A stretch of 64,000 nt of DNA from Anaeromyces robustus (Eukaryota; Neocallimastigomycota; Neocallimastigomycetes; Neocallimastigales; Neocallimastigaceae). Location: NCBI GenBank assembly GCA_002104895.1, contig MCFG01000097.1:99501-163500 (forward strand). The letters are read 5' to 3'. The stretch's first letter is position 1. Each line of letters opens with the position of its first letter. Below, one piece after another: positions 11,205 through 25,860 of this stretch. The position numbers and the translations under genes were made by a program. The notes beneath the pieces are model-generated. The model did no database searches. It worked only from the letters and a program-made list of their open reading frames with translations, and had not been told where the DNA came from.

Positions 11205-14200
11205 ATGTCATATAAATCAGGAACTAAATTTAGGTCTCGGAAGATAGACAATAAAAGACCTCTTCAGGTTTATCGTTCTTCTGAACTTCAAGACCTTAAT
11301 GAATTGACTAATTTAAGTAGAGCAGCTCCTATGGTTGCTACTGGTGTTGAAAAGGAAGAAGAAGAGGTTTGGCTTTTAATAATAAATAAATGAATAAATA
11401 AAATAAATATAAATAAATAAATATAAATAAATATATAAATATATAAATGAATATATGAATAAATAATAATATATAAATAAGGAGGAAATTTAATATATTT
11501 ACAATAAATTAGAATTTAAATAATTCAATTAAAATAATATATACATTCCATATATTAACAATAATACTATATATTAGAAGAATAAAGAAAAAAATTTTTT
11601 TTTTGAATGAATATTATTGGATTTAAATATAATGTAAACATTAGAATACATTATATAAAACAAATATACATTATTTTTTGTACCACTTTTTTATACCAGA
11701 TTTAATTATTTTTCAGCAGAAATTTTTAGTAACAATATTATAATTTAAACAAATGAAATTCATATTATATTATTTCAATACAATACGTATACATTCTATT
11801 CATTTATGTATATATGTATGTAATAATAATCATTTAATATGATGATAACAATGACGCGAATGAGTATATAACAAATATGGATAAGGAATATATAATGGAT
11901 ATTAAAGGTGACTTTAGAGGAAATTAAAAAGCAAAAAAGAAACTAACAAGATAATGATGTTTTATTAATTATTATAATTATTACTTTTTTCTATATTAAA
12001 AAGCAATTAAATAAAAAAAAATTAAGAAAATAAAATTTTTACATACATATATAAACAAAACAAACAATAGAATAAAAATTAAGTAATTAAAGTCCATTTA
12101 CATATCAATAATTATAATATATCAATGTAAATTAATAGAAAATGTAACATTTAGTAAATAATATTTCATTTAAAAATTTAAAAAAACAAATAAACAAACT
12201 ACAAATAACAATAAAACTATTAATTAATATTATTAAAAATAGTATATGTATATTATTTCAGTATAAATATATATATCATATATAGTATATTGTTAATTAT
12301 AAAGGAATGATTTAAATTAGAAAAATATTTAATTTATAAATATAAATAAATATTAATTATTAAATAATTTTTAAAATAATTAATAAATAATAAAATTAAT
12401 ATATAATTTAATATAATTAATTTATATATAATATATACAATATATATATAATATATATAAAATATATAACATAATATATATAATATTTATATAATATTTA
12501 TTTTTGATTATTTTTAAAGGAATATCACTTACAAAATGCATTACATTCGACTCAATCTGGTGTGGCCCACCACACCACATTTATACCAACGCCTGATGCA
12601 TCAAAATTAATAAATAATTATAGTGAATTTTATAATAAACCTTTTCATCAACCAAAGTCTTTAATTAGACATTCTATACCCATGGAAGAAGCTATAGGTT
12701 GTTTATATAATATGGATGAACAAGATGATATCTTCTTTGCAGAGTATATAAAAGAATTAAAAGAAGGGAAAATTAAAGAGGAAGCAAAAATTAATGAAGA
12801 TCAATTTGAAGAGGTTATGTATGCTCTTGAAAATTTAACAAATCAAAAGGTAAATTAAATAATAATGAATACTTAATGGTTAATTGTTTAAATTTTCAAA
12901 TATTCTTTTTCAAAGTATTTAATATTATATATAATTATAATTATATTTATCATTACTAATATTTACTAACTAATAATCAAATAAATTAACATTATACTAT
13001 AAAATGTCATTTATTAATAATATTTTATATTTTAAAATATTTGTTATGAATCATTTTATATTGCAATATATATTTATTTTTTTATAATTATATATACTAC
13101 AATTTTTACTCTTCTGTTTTATTTTCTATTTTTTTTTAATAATATATATATTTTCTATATTATATAAATATATATACGTATTTTTTTTTTTTACTATATT
13201 ATATATATATTTTATTCTATATATAATTTCTTTCTATATTATATAAATATATTTTTATATATACATCTTTTTATATTATATAAATATATTTTTAAATATA
13301 CATTATTTATAAATATATATTATTTTTATATTATATAAATTTATTTTCATATATACATTTTTTTTTTATATTTTTCTTTACATGTATATTTTATTTTTTA
13401 TTATAAATAATATTTTTTATATATAATTTAAACTTTAAGTTTGGCGATGAATTGTCAACGTTGGAGGAACTACGAGAATATATGAATACCCAACTTCACC
13501 CTCCACCAGCGGCATGTTATCATTATATATATGAATATTGGAAAAAGAGAAGATTACAAAGGAATAAAAAACCGATTCAACCATATCTCAAAACAGAAGA
13601 ATTAAAAATAGATTCTGATCCATATGTATGTTTTAGACGACGTGAGATCAAGACATTAAGAAAGACTAGAAGATGTGATGCTTTATCACTAGAAAAACTA
13701 AAACGACTCCAAGGTGAAATGGAACAAGCTCACGAACTTATGGAGATGGTTTGTAAAAGAGAAAAGTTGCGTCGTGAAAGTCTACTCTTAGAACATAAGA
13801 TTTTTGAACAAAAGATTTTAATACGGCAAATGAAGAAGAAGTTAGGTGTTGTATCTTCTGAAAAGATACAGAGCGACATAGAAAATAATGGTATGCTTTC
13901 ATCCTTTACTGAAAATTTATCATTTAAAGCTAATTATGCTAACATTTCTTCTGGTATATCTGTTAATGTTCCAGGAACTCAAGCCAACGTTAATAATAGC
14001 AGCTCAGGCCATACTCGTGTAAGAAAGAAGATGCGTAAGTCTAATCTTCATCATCATAATGGTGATGAACCAAACGCTAAACGCCTTACCATACCAAAGA
14101 TTAAAATACGACAATCAAGTGTATTACATACTGATAGTGATGGAGGAAGAACAGCATCCGAAAAGGCAGCCCAAGCTGAAGCTAATGCTAGAAATCTTAA

Positions 14201-17200
14201 GAAGACAGAAGAAGAAAAAGCTGGTTGGATTGACCTTATGGATTTACCAGACCCAGCTGAAGATTTACCATATATACATCAAGGTAATGTTTATTATCAA
14301 CCTGATTTACCATTATCTATTGATTATAAATCATTTTCAATTCGTAGTAATCAACATTTACCATTTGCAAGAAGACGTATTGGAAGAGGTGGAAGAATTA
14401 TTTTTGATCGCCGTGTTTCACTTCAAAAAATTAGAGAAATTAAAAAATTACATAAACATTCTATTGGTTTATTAGGCCATCCAGGATCATATGAAGGGCG
14501 TTTCCGTAGTCAAGGTGGTAAAGGTAAGACTAAACCAAAATTACCATGGCTTAAAAATGCTTACCCTCAACGTCGTGAATCCGTTGATTATCAATGGTTT
14601 GATGAATGTAGTGATTTGGATGACTTTCAAAGTGAAGATGATATTCGTGAAGATACTGAAACTTTAGCTTATAATGCAGGTATTTATAATGAAAAAGACC
14701 AAATGGTTTTACAAGTAAGACCAACGTTCCCTGAACAATTTAATCCTCAATTTACTACTATGAAACGTAATATGATACCTAATAATAGTTCTCTTCGTTC
14801 TTCAACACCACCACCGCCTTCATCATCAACTTTAATATATAATACTAATGCTTCTGCAGCTCCTATGATTGGAACTTTATCATCCTCTCTATCTTCTTCC
14901 AATAAAAATGTTATCAGTCATAATAGTTCTTCTATATCCAATACCCAAACAACTACTGTCAAACCTTCGACAGTAACTACTAATAATACATCAACAACGC
15001 CTACAATAGGTATAAAGACTCCTCATCAAAAAGCAACAACTACAACAGCAAATTCTATACAAACACATCCACATTCTTCTTCTACAACATCAACACCTCC
15101 ATTAAAAACAGGAAAATTCCCAGTCAATACAACAACTTATACTACAAATACATCATCAGCTACTACAGCAAATGCTAATATTAATCTTTCTCCAATGGGA
15201 AAACTTAATGGAATGGTATCAACACCTACTAATCCTGCTTCAGGTTTACCTGGTATTCCAACTACAATAGCTGCTGGAAGTCCATTACCTGCTGCAACTA
15301 TGAAAATTAATGGTATAAACGATATTGGTGTTGGTGTTAATGTTAATTCACTTAAACAGAATTCTTTTCCAAATGCTAAATATACTTCAACTATCAATAC
15401 CCAAGCCTCACCAAAATCAATTGGTGTTAATACAATGCCAAATGGCTTAGCTGCCAATACCCTTCATACTAATGCTAATAATGCTGCTATAGCCTCTACA
15501 TTAACAGCTGCTAATAAAACAGCAGTAGCTTCTGCTACAGCAGCTGCAACTATTGCAAATAATAATAATAAGAATATTTCTAATCTTATAGTGAATTCTA
15601 AAAATATGGCAAGTCCAAAGGTTATGCCAACGTTGAATAATATGACTGCAGCAGCTATGGCTAATAAATTGAAAAATAATAATATTAATTCAATTAATGT
15701 AGCTAATTTGAATGCTGTTAATACAATGAATTCAATGAATACAGTTAATGCTCTTAATGCTATGAACGCTATGAACGCTATGAATACCCTTAATTCTAAG
15801 ATAAAACTTGCTCAAGGTGGTTATGCTACTTCACCTGTAACTGAAACCAATCTTGCTTTAGAAGGCCTTAAGAATCCTGCCTATTCACAAGCTCAAGCAT
15901 TAGCTCAAGTAAAGAATCAAAGAATAACGAGTCCATATAATACAGCTGTTAAGACAGTAACCATGAATCCATATAATGTTAATGCAACTGCTTTAGCTAA
16001 TGCAAAATTAAATTCTTATTATAATAATGCTTTAAAGGGCAACAAAGCTGCTGCAAATGCATTAGCTATGCATGGTACAGCTGCAACATCAACGGTTGGT
16101 GTTAATGCTCAAGGTACAGTAGCAACAGCAGCTACAGCTACAGCTAAAGCAACAACAACAACAACAGCTACAACAACAACACCATTTACCATTTCTTCAA
16201 CTAATGCTACCAATACTACTAGTACAGTGGCATCAGTTACAACTACTAATGCTACTACTAATGCTACTACTAATGCCACTACTACTACAACTACAACAGT
16301 AACAATGGCTACAACAAAGACGACTGCGGCATCAACAATAATACAAACTCCAACTTTACCAGCTTCTTTACAACCTACTACTGTAACAACTACTACTACA
16401 CCATCTATGAAACCAAATACTATTAATCCATTAACTAATGTTAATGCTACATCTGCTGAGATGATTATAGCAAATTCACCAAGATCAACACCTAATTCTG
16501 TTAAAAGTGCTGCTCATAAAACCATAAGAAAAGATACCCCAACTATGAATGCTACTACAACACTTAAGTCAGCACAAACAACACCAAAATCTAAACCTAC
16601 CATGGATGATCAAAAGGCATTTGCTATTCGACAATTTATTCAAGCTCAAAAGAATGCACAATTACAACAACAATTAACTCAACAAGGTGTATTATCTTCT
16701 GAATCAGCTGTAGCTTCTCATCTTCATGTTAACTCGGCAGCTGCTACTGCTACACAAGGTTCAGTTACAGCTGGTGCCGTGAATCAAGCTTCAGTTCTTA
16801 ATAATACTAATGCAACGGTTGCAGCTGCTATAAATAATGCTCATTCTACTTCACATGTTAATCATGCCAATGCTATAAATATATCTAATTTACCTACTAA
16901 TGCTTCTGAACTTAATGTTGCAGCAGCAGCAGCAGCACAGTCTTCACCAATGATATCTACAGCCAATCCACATCTTACACAAAATTTACAAAATGTATTA
17001 TTAAATTCACAACAAGCTAACCTTATTCATGAAGGTGGTATGAATGTCTTTGCTGGTGCCGGTCTTTCACCTCAAAAGAATCTTTCAAATATTGCACTTG
17101 TTAATAATTTACGTCAACAACAACAACAAAAAATATTAATGACAGCTACAGCTAATCAAGGTGTTGTTGGTTTGAATCAAACTAATCTTTTACAACAAAG

Positions 17201-17783
17201 TCAAAATCTTCAACAACAACGTCTTATGCAATTACGTCTTCAACAACTTAGAGGTGCTGTTCCTTCAGCAGCTACTGCAATAAATTCTAATATATCTTTA
17301 ACTCCACAACAAGCTTTACTCTATCGTCAACAACAACAGCAACAACAGCAACAACAACTCTTAAATGCTATTCAACGTCAAAATATGGCTAAAATGGCAG
17401 CTATGCCAATGATGATGGGAAATCCAAATGGATTACCTAAAAGTGTAGCTGCTAATGGATCACCACCAAGACAGTTTGTTCAAGCACCTTTTTTACCACA
17501 ATATCCTCAAACACATCAACAAAGAAATCTTTTAATGATGCAACAAATTAAAATGAATGGTGGATTAGGAAATAATGCCGCTTTAATGATGACTAATGGT
17601 TTATTTAATGGTTTAAGTGGTGTTCCAGCTTCTACAGCAAATCAAATATTACTTAATCAACAACGTGCAGGATTAGCAAATGGTTTAGTAGGTTCAAAAG
17701 ATGAATTAGCAAAAGTTGCAGCTTTAAATGAAGCAAATTTATTAAGTGAGGCAGCAAGTCAAGCTGCTATAAAAAAGATTTAA
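11205..17783 (+). CDS. EPL1: Epl1 / Enhancer of Polycomb homologue (NuA4 subunit)
   Basis: Three exons: 11205-11366, 12520-12849 and 13440-17783, all joined in phase 0, giving 1611 residues. Exon 1 has the conserved N-terminus (FRSRKIDNKRPLQVYR, then PMVATGVEKEEEE). Exon 2 has IPTPDASK followed by the MDEQDDIFF and EDQFEEVMYALE motifs. Exon 3 opens with the basic helix RKTRRCDALSLEKLKRLQ (about residues 233-250) and a coiled coil, completing the EPL1 domain. Epl1 links the catalytic Esa1/Yng2/Eaf6 module to NuA4 and acts on nucleosomal H4/H2A acetylation. Residues from about 470 onward are low-complexity Thr, Asn, Ala and Gln, with a poly-Gln run near 17330-17357, making the protein about twice the length of yeast Epl1. 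The first intron uses an unusual GTTTGG donor; the second uses GTAAAT. Confidence 0.93.
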
Positions 17784-20494
17784 ATAATTTTTTTTATTTT
17801 TTTTTTAAAAAAAAATAAATGATAAATAAAAAAGAATTATAAAGGAAAAAGATAAGGTAATTAATAATATAAATATATGATTCAATACTATCAAATAATA
17901 ATATAATTTTTTTTTATAATATAATATAATATATTTTATATTTAATATTTATTTTTATTTATATTATAATTTATATATTTTCTATATTTAATATTTATTT
18001 ATATATTATTTTTTCTTTTATACATATTGTATATATTTAAATTTAAATTATCAATAAGAAAAGAAAAAAAAAATTTTTTTAAAAATATGATCAAATATAT
18101 TTAAAATAACATTAAGTAAATATTGCAGGAACAAAAAAAAAAAAATAATAAGGAACGGATTTACACAATAAAATATAATGATTTTTATTAAGCACAAATG
18201 AAATATTTAAAAACAAAAATCAAAAATAATATTTACAATCTTTAATAATATACATCAAGGTTTATTTTTATTATATTATGTTTTATTATTTTATATTTTA
18301 TTTTCTTTCAGTTTTAATTATTGTTAGTTTTTAATCATCACTCATATTATTTTTTAATATAAAATATTTATTTATAAAAAAAAAAAAATTCAGTACCTAA
18401 TAAAACCAAGAACACTAATATATACTTTATATAAACATCACATCAATACAATACACATATTTAAATAATAATAAATCCAAATCCAAATCCAAATACATAC
18501 ATAAACAAAAAAAATTTTGATTCTATTATAAAAACCCTTTTAACGAAAAAGAATATGAATATTAATATAATATAAAATTAAATCAATTTTATAATGTATT
18601 TAAGAATAATTTCATTTAAAGATTATTATTTTATTTTAGTAATATTTTTTTAATAATATCTTTTTTTTTTTTTATTTTATTTGCATTTTTTTTTTTTTTT
18701 ATTATTATTTTATCTTTTATATATTTATATTTATATTTTAATTTTTATTATATATATATATATATATAAAATAATATTTCAATTCATAGTATTTACAAAA
18801 AAAAAAAAAAAAAAAAAAAAAAAAGAAAAAGAAAAATATATTTTTTTTCTTTTAAATAATATTATTACATAATAACAAAAGTAGTATTTTTAAATATTAA
18901 GAAACTAAAAACAGAACAAACAAAAGAAAAAAAAATTTTTTTATATTAACATTTTTACTTATTTTTTACTAATTATCTTTTTTTTTTTTATTATTATTGA
19001 AATTTTTTCATATATTTATTAATTTTTTTCTTTTAGAATTAGTGTAATTTTCTTTTTTTATATTTTTTTTTTCTTGCTTATAAATTTATTATATATATAT
19101 AGTTTTTTTATATTATTATTATATATATATTTTAAAAGAAAATACCCATAAAAAATATTTTTTTTATATATTAAAATTAAAATTTTTATTATACAGTTGA
19201 AGTATATATATTCTTATTAATATATATAATTATAAACTTTTTTTTTTTATTTTTTATTTTTTTTAAAATAAAAACAAAAAAGTTTATAAAAAAAAAAAAT
19301 AAATAAACTAAATTGTAAATATATAAAATCAAAAAAAAAAAAAAAAGAAAAAAGAAAAAAAAATTTTTTTTCTTTAATATTATATAAGAAATTTATTACA
19401 ATGCATATAAAGGAATGTAAAGATAAAAAAGATAAAATAAAAATAAAATAGATGAAGAAGAACAATAAATATACTAACCATAATTGTTAAAGAAAAGAAG
19501 AAAGAATATTATGTGAATAGGAAGAAAAAAAAAATGTTGAGGAAAATTAAATAAAGAAATAATAATAAAAAAAAAAAAGTTTGTAGAAATAATATATAAA
19601 AAAATTACAAAAGTGAGAAAAATAAGCTCTCCTATGATTTATTATAGTTGATTGAGCTTTTTTTTACTTTATCTTTTGTTTTATATATTATTTTTCCTTT
19701 TTTTTTTTTTCTTTTATATTTAGTTTTCTTCCTTTTTTAATTTTTTTTTTATTCATTTTCTTTTTTTATATTTCTTTAATAATTATATTCAAAATGAGTT
19801 TAAAAAAAAAGAGTGGATTTTTTTTAAACATATTTCATGATTTTTGATTGAACAGAGATCTGATATTTTATTTTTATTTTTATTTTTATTTTTTTATTTT
19901 TTTAATTTTTTTTAATTTTTTATTAATAATATTTATATTCTCAATTTTTCATATTTTATTTAAGTCGAAGTTTGATATTATTTATTTAATTCTTGTTCCT
20001 CGTAATTTGACTTTTTATTTTTAATATATATTATGAATCCTATGAATTAATTAAAATAATTTATACTATTTTATATTTTTTAAGATTAAAAAGGCCAAAA
20101 ACTTGTAGTTTTTTATATAATTGACGTCCTTTTATTATTATTATTATTTTAATATTAATTACTTCATGATATTTTTATTTTTAAAATAAATAAATGGTTT
20201 ATTCAAAATATTTTATATTCAAAATTGTCAATAATAGCTTTTAAAGAAGACTAATGGAAAAATTTTGTTATATATTTATAAATTTATTTATTTATTTAAT
20301 TATAATTATTTTATGTAAATTTACAAAATTACAATTAATATTATTTTTTATGTTAAGTATTTTTTTTTTTGTTTTAAATTAATAAAAAAATTTATAAAAT
20401 ATATATAATTTATATTTTATAATTTATGTTTTATATTCCATATTTCTTATATAATATTATATTTATTTGTTTATTTTTTCTGTATCCTCTTTAC
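17784..20494. other. Non-coding spacer between convergent genes
   Basis: Holds the 3' flanks of Epl1 (+) and vinculin (-). The stretch shows A and T runs, poly-A at 18800-18822, and no frame with coding composition. I see no gene or RNA. Confidence 0.6.
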
Positions 20495-22603
20495 TTATTG
20501 TTGTAAAGTATTTCCTACAGATTTAGCCATAGTATTAGCGACTGGTTTTTTGAAAGCACCAGCAGCACCACCAGCCTTACTCTTTTTAAGATTTTTCTTA
20601 AATTTAATAATAGCCAAAGCAGCTGTACCACTTGTCTTAAAGTTACATCTGACACTAGCAGCTTCTGAATCACGAAGTAAACGTTTCATTGTTTCTGTTA
20701 AATTGAAAGCACAAGAGAAAAGTTGATTATCTGTATCAAGATCATTTGGATTACTGGCTTTAACAGCTGTAACAACACGTAATTGTTGAGAAAGGGTATT
20801 AAGACGATCAACGGTATTTAAAAGTTGCATCTTTAAACGTTTATCTGTACAAAGTTCAGCTAATTCTCTACAATCTTTAAGAATAGATTGTGTAACTTGA
20901 GTAATTTCTAAAGCTTTTTGAATCATTTCCTTCTTTGCAATTGGATTAGTATTTAATTTACTATGGATAAGTGATAATTCTTCCATTTTTTGGGCAACAA
21001 TATTAACTTTATTAATAATATCATTTTTACTACCTGACCATTGAGCTGCTTCCATTTTAAGATCACGACCAGCAGCCTTTATACATATTAATAAAATTTT
21101 GAATTTCATATTTTTTTCGTTTTTTCGTTTTTTTTTTTTTTTTTAAATATATATATATTATTTAAATGAATGAATGCATAAATAAATAAATTAATAAATA
21201 AATAAATGAATAAAATGAATTAAAAAGAATTATAAATATTTTATCGTAATCGTAATAAATGTATAATTTTAATGATTAAGTGTTATTATATTTATTATAT
21301 TATTATATTTATTATATTTATTATTAATATTAATATTAATATTTACCTTAATTGGGAATGCTTTAGCTTCTTCTTGTTGTAATGGTTCAACTTCAGGTTG
21401 TTCTTCTTCTTCCTCCTCTTCTGGTTCAAGAATAGTAGCTTGAGTTGGGGTAGAGGCAACATTAGTTTTAACAGTTTCAGGAGCTGGAACATTAGAAACA
21501 ATAGGTCTTTCTTGAATAACTGGTTTTTCTGGTGGTTCAAGAACAGCTGGAGCTGGAGGAAGTTTTGTTTTCATAATACTATTTAATGAACCTAAAATAC
21601 TTCCTAATTTTCTAGCGGCACTTTGTAAATCTGTTTTATTACTAGCGCTATATGGTTGGGATAAAATTGGTAAAACTTTTTTTTTTATATTATATTATAT
21701 TATATTATATTATATTATATTATTTTCATTATAATTATTTTTTTTTTATATTTTTTATTTTATATAATATTTTATTTAAACAATATCGTTTTTTTTAATT
21801 CATTTTATTTATTATTTAATCAGATATAAAGATATAATTTTCAAATAATTTTATTATTTTAATTTTATTTAATTTCATTTTTAATTTATTATTTTTATTA
21901 ATAATTATTTAATGTTAAGTCGTTAATAGATAAATTATTATTTTAAAACAAAAGACAAAAAAAATATATATTTTTTTTTCGATAGTATTAAGTTGAAAAA
22001 TATGATAATATATAATAATTCATAAAAAATTAATATTATTTACTTTTATTATAATATTTTCTAATAAGAAAAATTTTTATAATAAAAAGATATTAAAAAA
22101 TAAATCAAAAAAAAAAAAGAGGAATAGAAAAAAAGAATTTTTTTTTAAATCATTTTCCCCATTCATTATTTTAAAAATGAAAACATAATAAAAACACGAA
22201 TATAAAAAAAAAGATTCTTTTTATATATAAGATGGTATACCTTTTTCAACTTCTTGAATATTTTTAAGTAATTCCATACGATAAGCTTCATCTTCTGTAT
22301 TATTCATTTCATTTTTAGCAACTTCAAGGAATTGCTTAGCAGCAGCAAGAGCTTCCTTATAAAGTTGTTCTTTTTCTTCATCAGATAAATTATCACCTTC
22401 TGTTTCAAGTTTCTTCATACATTTAGTGAATGTACCCACTATAAAAAAAAAATTAAAATTATAATTATTATTTTTTAAATAAATTGATTTATCGTTAGTC
22501 TATGTATATTATTCTTATAATTTCTTTATTTTACTATTGGTTCTTATAAAAATTTTCTTATATATTATTTTATATTAAATTATATTATATTATATATGCA
22601 ATA

Positions 22604-22654
<51 letters not shown>

Positions 22655-24994
22655 GAAAAACTTACTTGTGTTATTTAATAATTCTTGAGTAGTGAATAAA
22701 CCTGGTTCAACAATTAAAGAACTCTTTAAAGCTTGAACTTGATCAGTCCAAACATTAGCAACACTATCTAAATGCTTTTTAAGGTTTGGTTCATTTGGAT
22801 TTTCAGCAGTAGCTTGTAAAGCATCTAATAATACATTCTTCATCTTTTCAACATTTTCTTTATTCTTTTCAATATTTTCATTAACTGAAGCATCATGTTC
22901 AGAAGAAACCTTATCATTCATTGTTTTATAATCATCATTTAATTTATCAATACTATTACTTAATCTATCAATATCTTCTTTTTTCAATTGACCTTCACCA
23001 GATGTAGCTTTTTTATAGGCATTACCAAAACTAGTAGTTTCATCATCTTTATTACTAATATCATTACAAGTTTTAGCCATATTACTCATTAATTGACGGT
23101 TTAATTCACCATTAACATATTTAGCTGATGCTGTATTATATTTAATTTGATTAATAAGATTATTATTAGCAAGATCATCATCGAATTTTTGAAGAGCACA
23201 TTTAGATCCCATAACATCAACACTATTAGTAGAAGTTCTAACACCTTCAACTAAATCTTGTAATTTATTTCTTTCATTTTCATCGTCAACCTTATCAACA
23301 ACATCTTTTTTTTTATTTATTATTTATTTTTATTATAGTTTTTATTTATATATTATAATAAATTTGAATATATAATTTATTTTAATTTTTTTTTTATATT
23401 TTTTTTTTTTTTAAAAAAAAAGAATGTTTATTTATAAAATTAAATAAATAAATAAATAATAATATTTACCTGAAGCTTCCTTAATGAATTCATTAGCCTT
23501 TTTATTGTATGCAGCTTGAGCAGTATTGAAAGCATCAACATCTTTATCCATAATGGCTTTAATCATATCTTTTTCATCATTTTCCATACCATTGACAAGT
23601 TCAGTAAGTTCACCTATCTAATGTATATATAAATATATATAATAATAAAAAATATATAAAAAATTTAAATTTTTTTTAATATAAAATGTATATTATATTA
23701 TTAACAATAACTACAAAAATGATAAAATAATAACAACAATAGAAAGAAAAACTTATTTTGATAATAAAATAAAATAATGAAAGAAAAATATATATATAAA
23801 AATTTTTTTATTTACCTTAACAGCAGCAGTATCATCAACTTCACTAATTTGAACAATTCTTTTAATTTCATTTGTAGCATGAATTAAAGTATCACAAACA
23901 TTATGGAAACCATTTTTAGTAGCTTCCTTTTGTGGATTTTGAAGATAAGCTTTACATGAACTAATTAAAAGAGGACTAGTTTTAGTTAATAAATCAATAG
24001 CACTTTGAAGTTCCTTTTTTAAATTAGCAGATAAAAGTTCTTGAATACGTTGAGTTGAAAGAGAAGCTAATTTAACAGAATATCTACTACAAAGTTTAAT
24101 AGCATCAATAATTTTTTGTGGATCTGTATTATCTCTACATTGTTGATAGTAACCAATTAATTCATCACATAATTGAACAATTATTCTAACATTATAATCA
24201 TCATAAGAATTTAAAAGGGAAGTAACACCTTCTAAAATACCTTTAGTAGCATCTACTAATAATCCACGACCTTTACTAGAATGTGGATCTTCTTTAAGAT
24301 ATTTAGCAGCAGATAATAAATTTTCAGCAGCCTTTTGAACTAATAAAAGTTTAATTTTTTTTTTTATTTAATATTTATATATTTATGTATATATATTTTT
24401 TTATTATATATATATATTTTTATTGATCATATTTATATATAATTGATTATTTTTCAAGTATATATTGTATTATTGAATTTTCCATTTTTCCATTATTATT
24501 TAATTATTTTCCAAATGTTTATTATGTTGAATAAATAATTAAATATATATAATACATATGTATTTTATTTTTATTATTTATTTATTTATTTTATTTATTT
24601 ATTATCATTTATAAATAATCCATATTATTTTAATTCAATTTCAATGATTAAATAGAATTTATTATATAATATATAATAGTTAATATAAATATTATATTCT
24701 TTTATCTATTTTATTTATACAATTATTCATTTTTTTTTTTTTTATTAATAAATATTTACCGATAAGATTTCCTTCGTTCATTTCTTTTATTAATATTTCA
24801 TCAGTACCTTTACTACTAATAATACTTAAAACAACATCTGAAAATTTTTTAATTTGTTCACATACATTAGTAGCATATTCTGAAATGTCTTCCATATAAG
24901 CATTATTTTGTTCTGCTTCGGCATTTCTTATAATTAATTGAGATACAACATCGGCAATTGGTGAAATAACTTCTTTTGTAGTTGCTGTGAACAT
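20495..24994 (-). CDS. Vinculin / alpha-catenin family protein
   Basis: Seven exons: 24994-24760, 24339-23816, 23617-23470, 23304-22666, 22438-22241, 21675-21347 and 21076-20495. Phases agree throughout and the total is 884 residues. Exons 1-2 form the helical D1 head, starting with the family pattern of TKEVISPIADVVSQL. Exons 2-5 continue the helical head. Exon 6 (about residues 582-691) is a Pro/Glu-rich linker with PPAPAVLEPPEKP and a run of acidic residues. Exon 7 (692-884) is the five-helix tail, with the family signatures AAQWSGSKNDII, CTDKRLKMQLL and a DSEAASVRCNFKT segment like the vinculin tail. Vinculins tie talin or catenin complexes to F-actin at adhesion sites. The head-linker-tail order favours vinculin over alpha-catenin. 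The extreme C-terminus is basic and Ala/Lys/Gly-rich, unlike the animal protein. Confidence 0.9.
22598..22653. repeat. (AAT)n microsatellite in vinculin intron 4
   Basis: About 18 AAT units lie inside the 227-base intron at 22439-22665. The repeat adjoins the donor, so read through the splice site it would code a long Tyr run. Confidence 0.85.
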
Positions 24995-25825
24995 TTTTGA
25001 TTATTACTATTATATTATTATTATTATTATTATTATATACTTTTTTTTATTCTATTTATTTTCCCTCTTTTTTTTTTTCTATATATCTATAGATATTGAT
25101 ATTAATATCTTTTTATAAAATATTATATATTTGATTCAATATATACTTCACAAGTTTAATAAAAAAGAATTTTTTTTATTAAATGATAGTTTTTTTTTTA
25201 TTCAATATTTTTTTTTAAATAAAACTAGTATATATGTCTTTTTATATTATTTATTAAATTGATAAAATATATTATAAACAACTTTATTATGAAAATTACT
25301 AATTATTTAATATTATTTATATTAAGTTATGTATATTATATATAAATTAGCAATATTTTAAGTATTTAAAAATTTATATAAATATATATAAATAATCCAC
25401 TATATAGATTAAAATTAATTATAGTAACTTTTTAAATAATTATATCTTTATCTTTTATATTATATGTATAATTTAAAATAATAATAAAATAAAATAAAAT
25501 AGAAAAAAAATTTACTCTTTGGAATTTATGGACTTTTACTTTTTATAAATGTTTCTTATTTAAAATAATTTAAAATATTTTAATTTTATATATATATATA
25601 TACATAATATCACATATCTTTATTATTATTATTTATTAATATATTATAGATATATTTATTGGATCATGTTTTTAAATATATAACAGTCATTTTAGAGTTT
25701 TATTTTTTTTTCATTTTAAATATATATTTGTATTGTTTTTTCTTCTATATTAGTATTTAAAGTTTCATAGTATTTGGCTAATAATTTATAAATTTAAAAA
25801 AACATTTTTATATATATTTAGTAAT

Positions 25826-25860
<35 letters not shown>

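Noticed and set aside
15137-15457. 106-residue minus-strand frame
   Set aside because: Shadow inside the Epl1 tail, with no family resemblance and no start or splice context.
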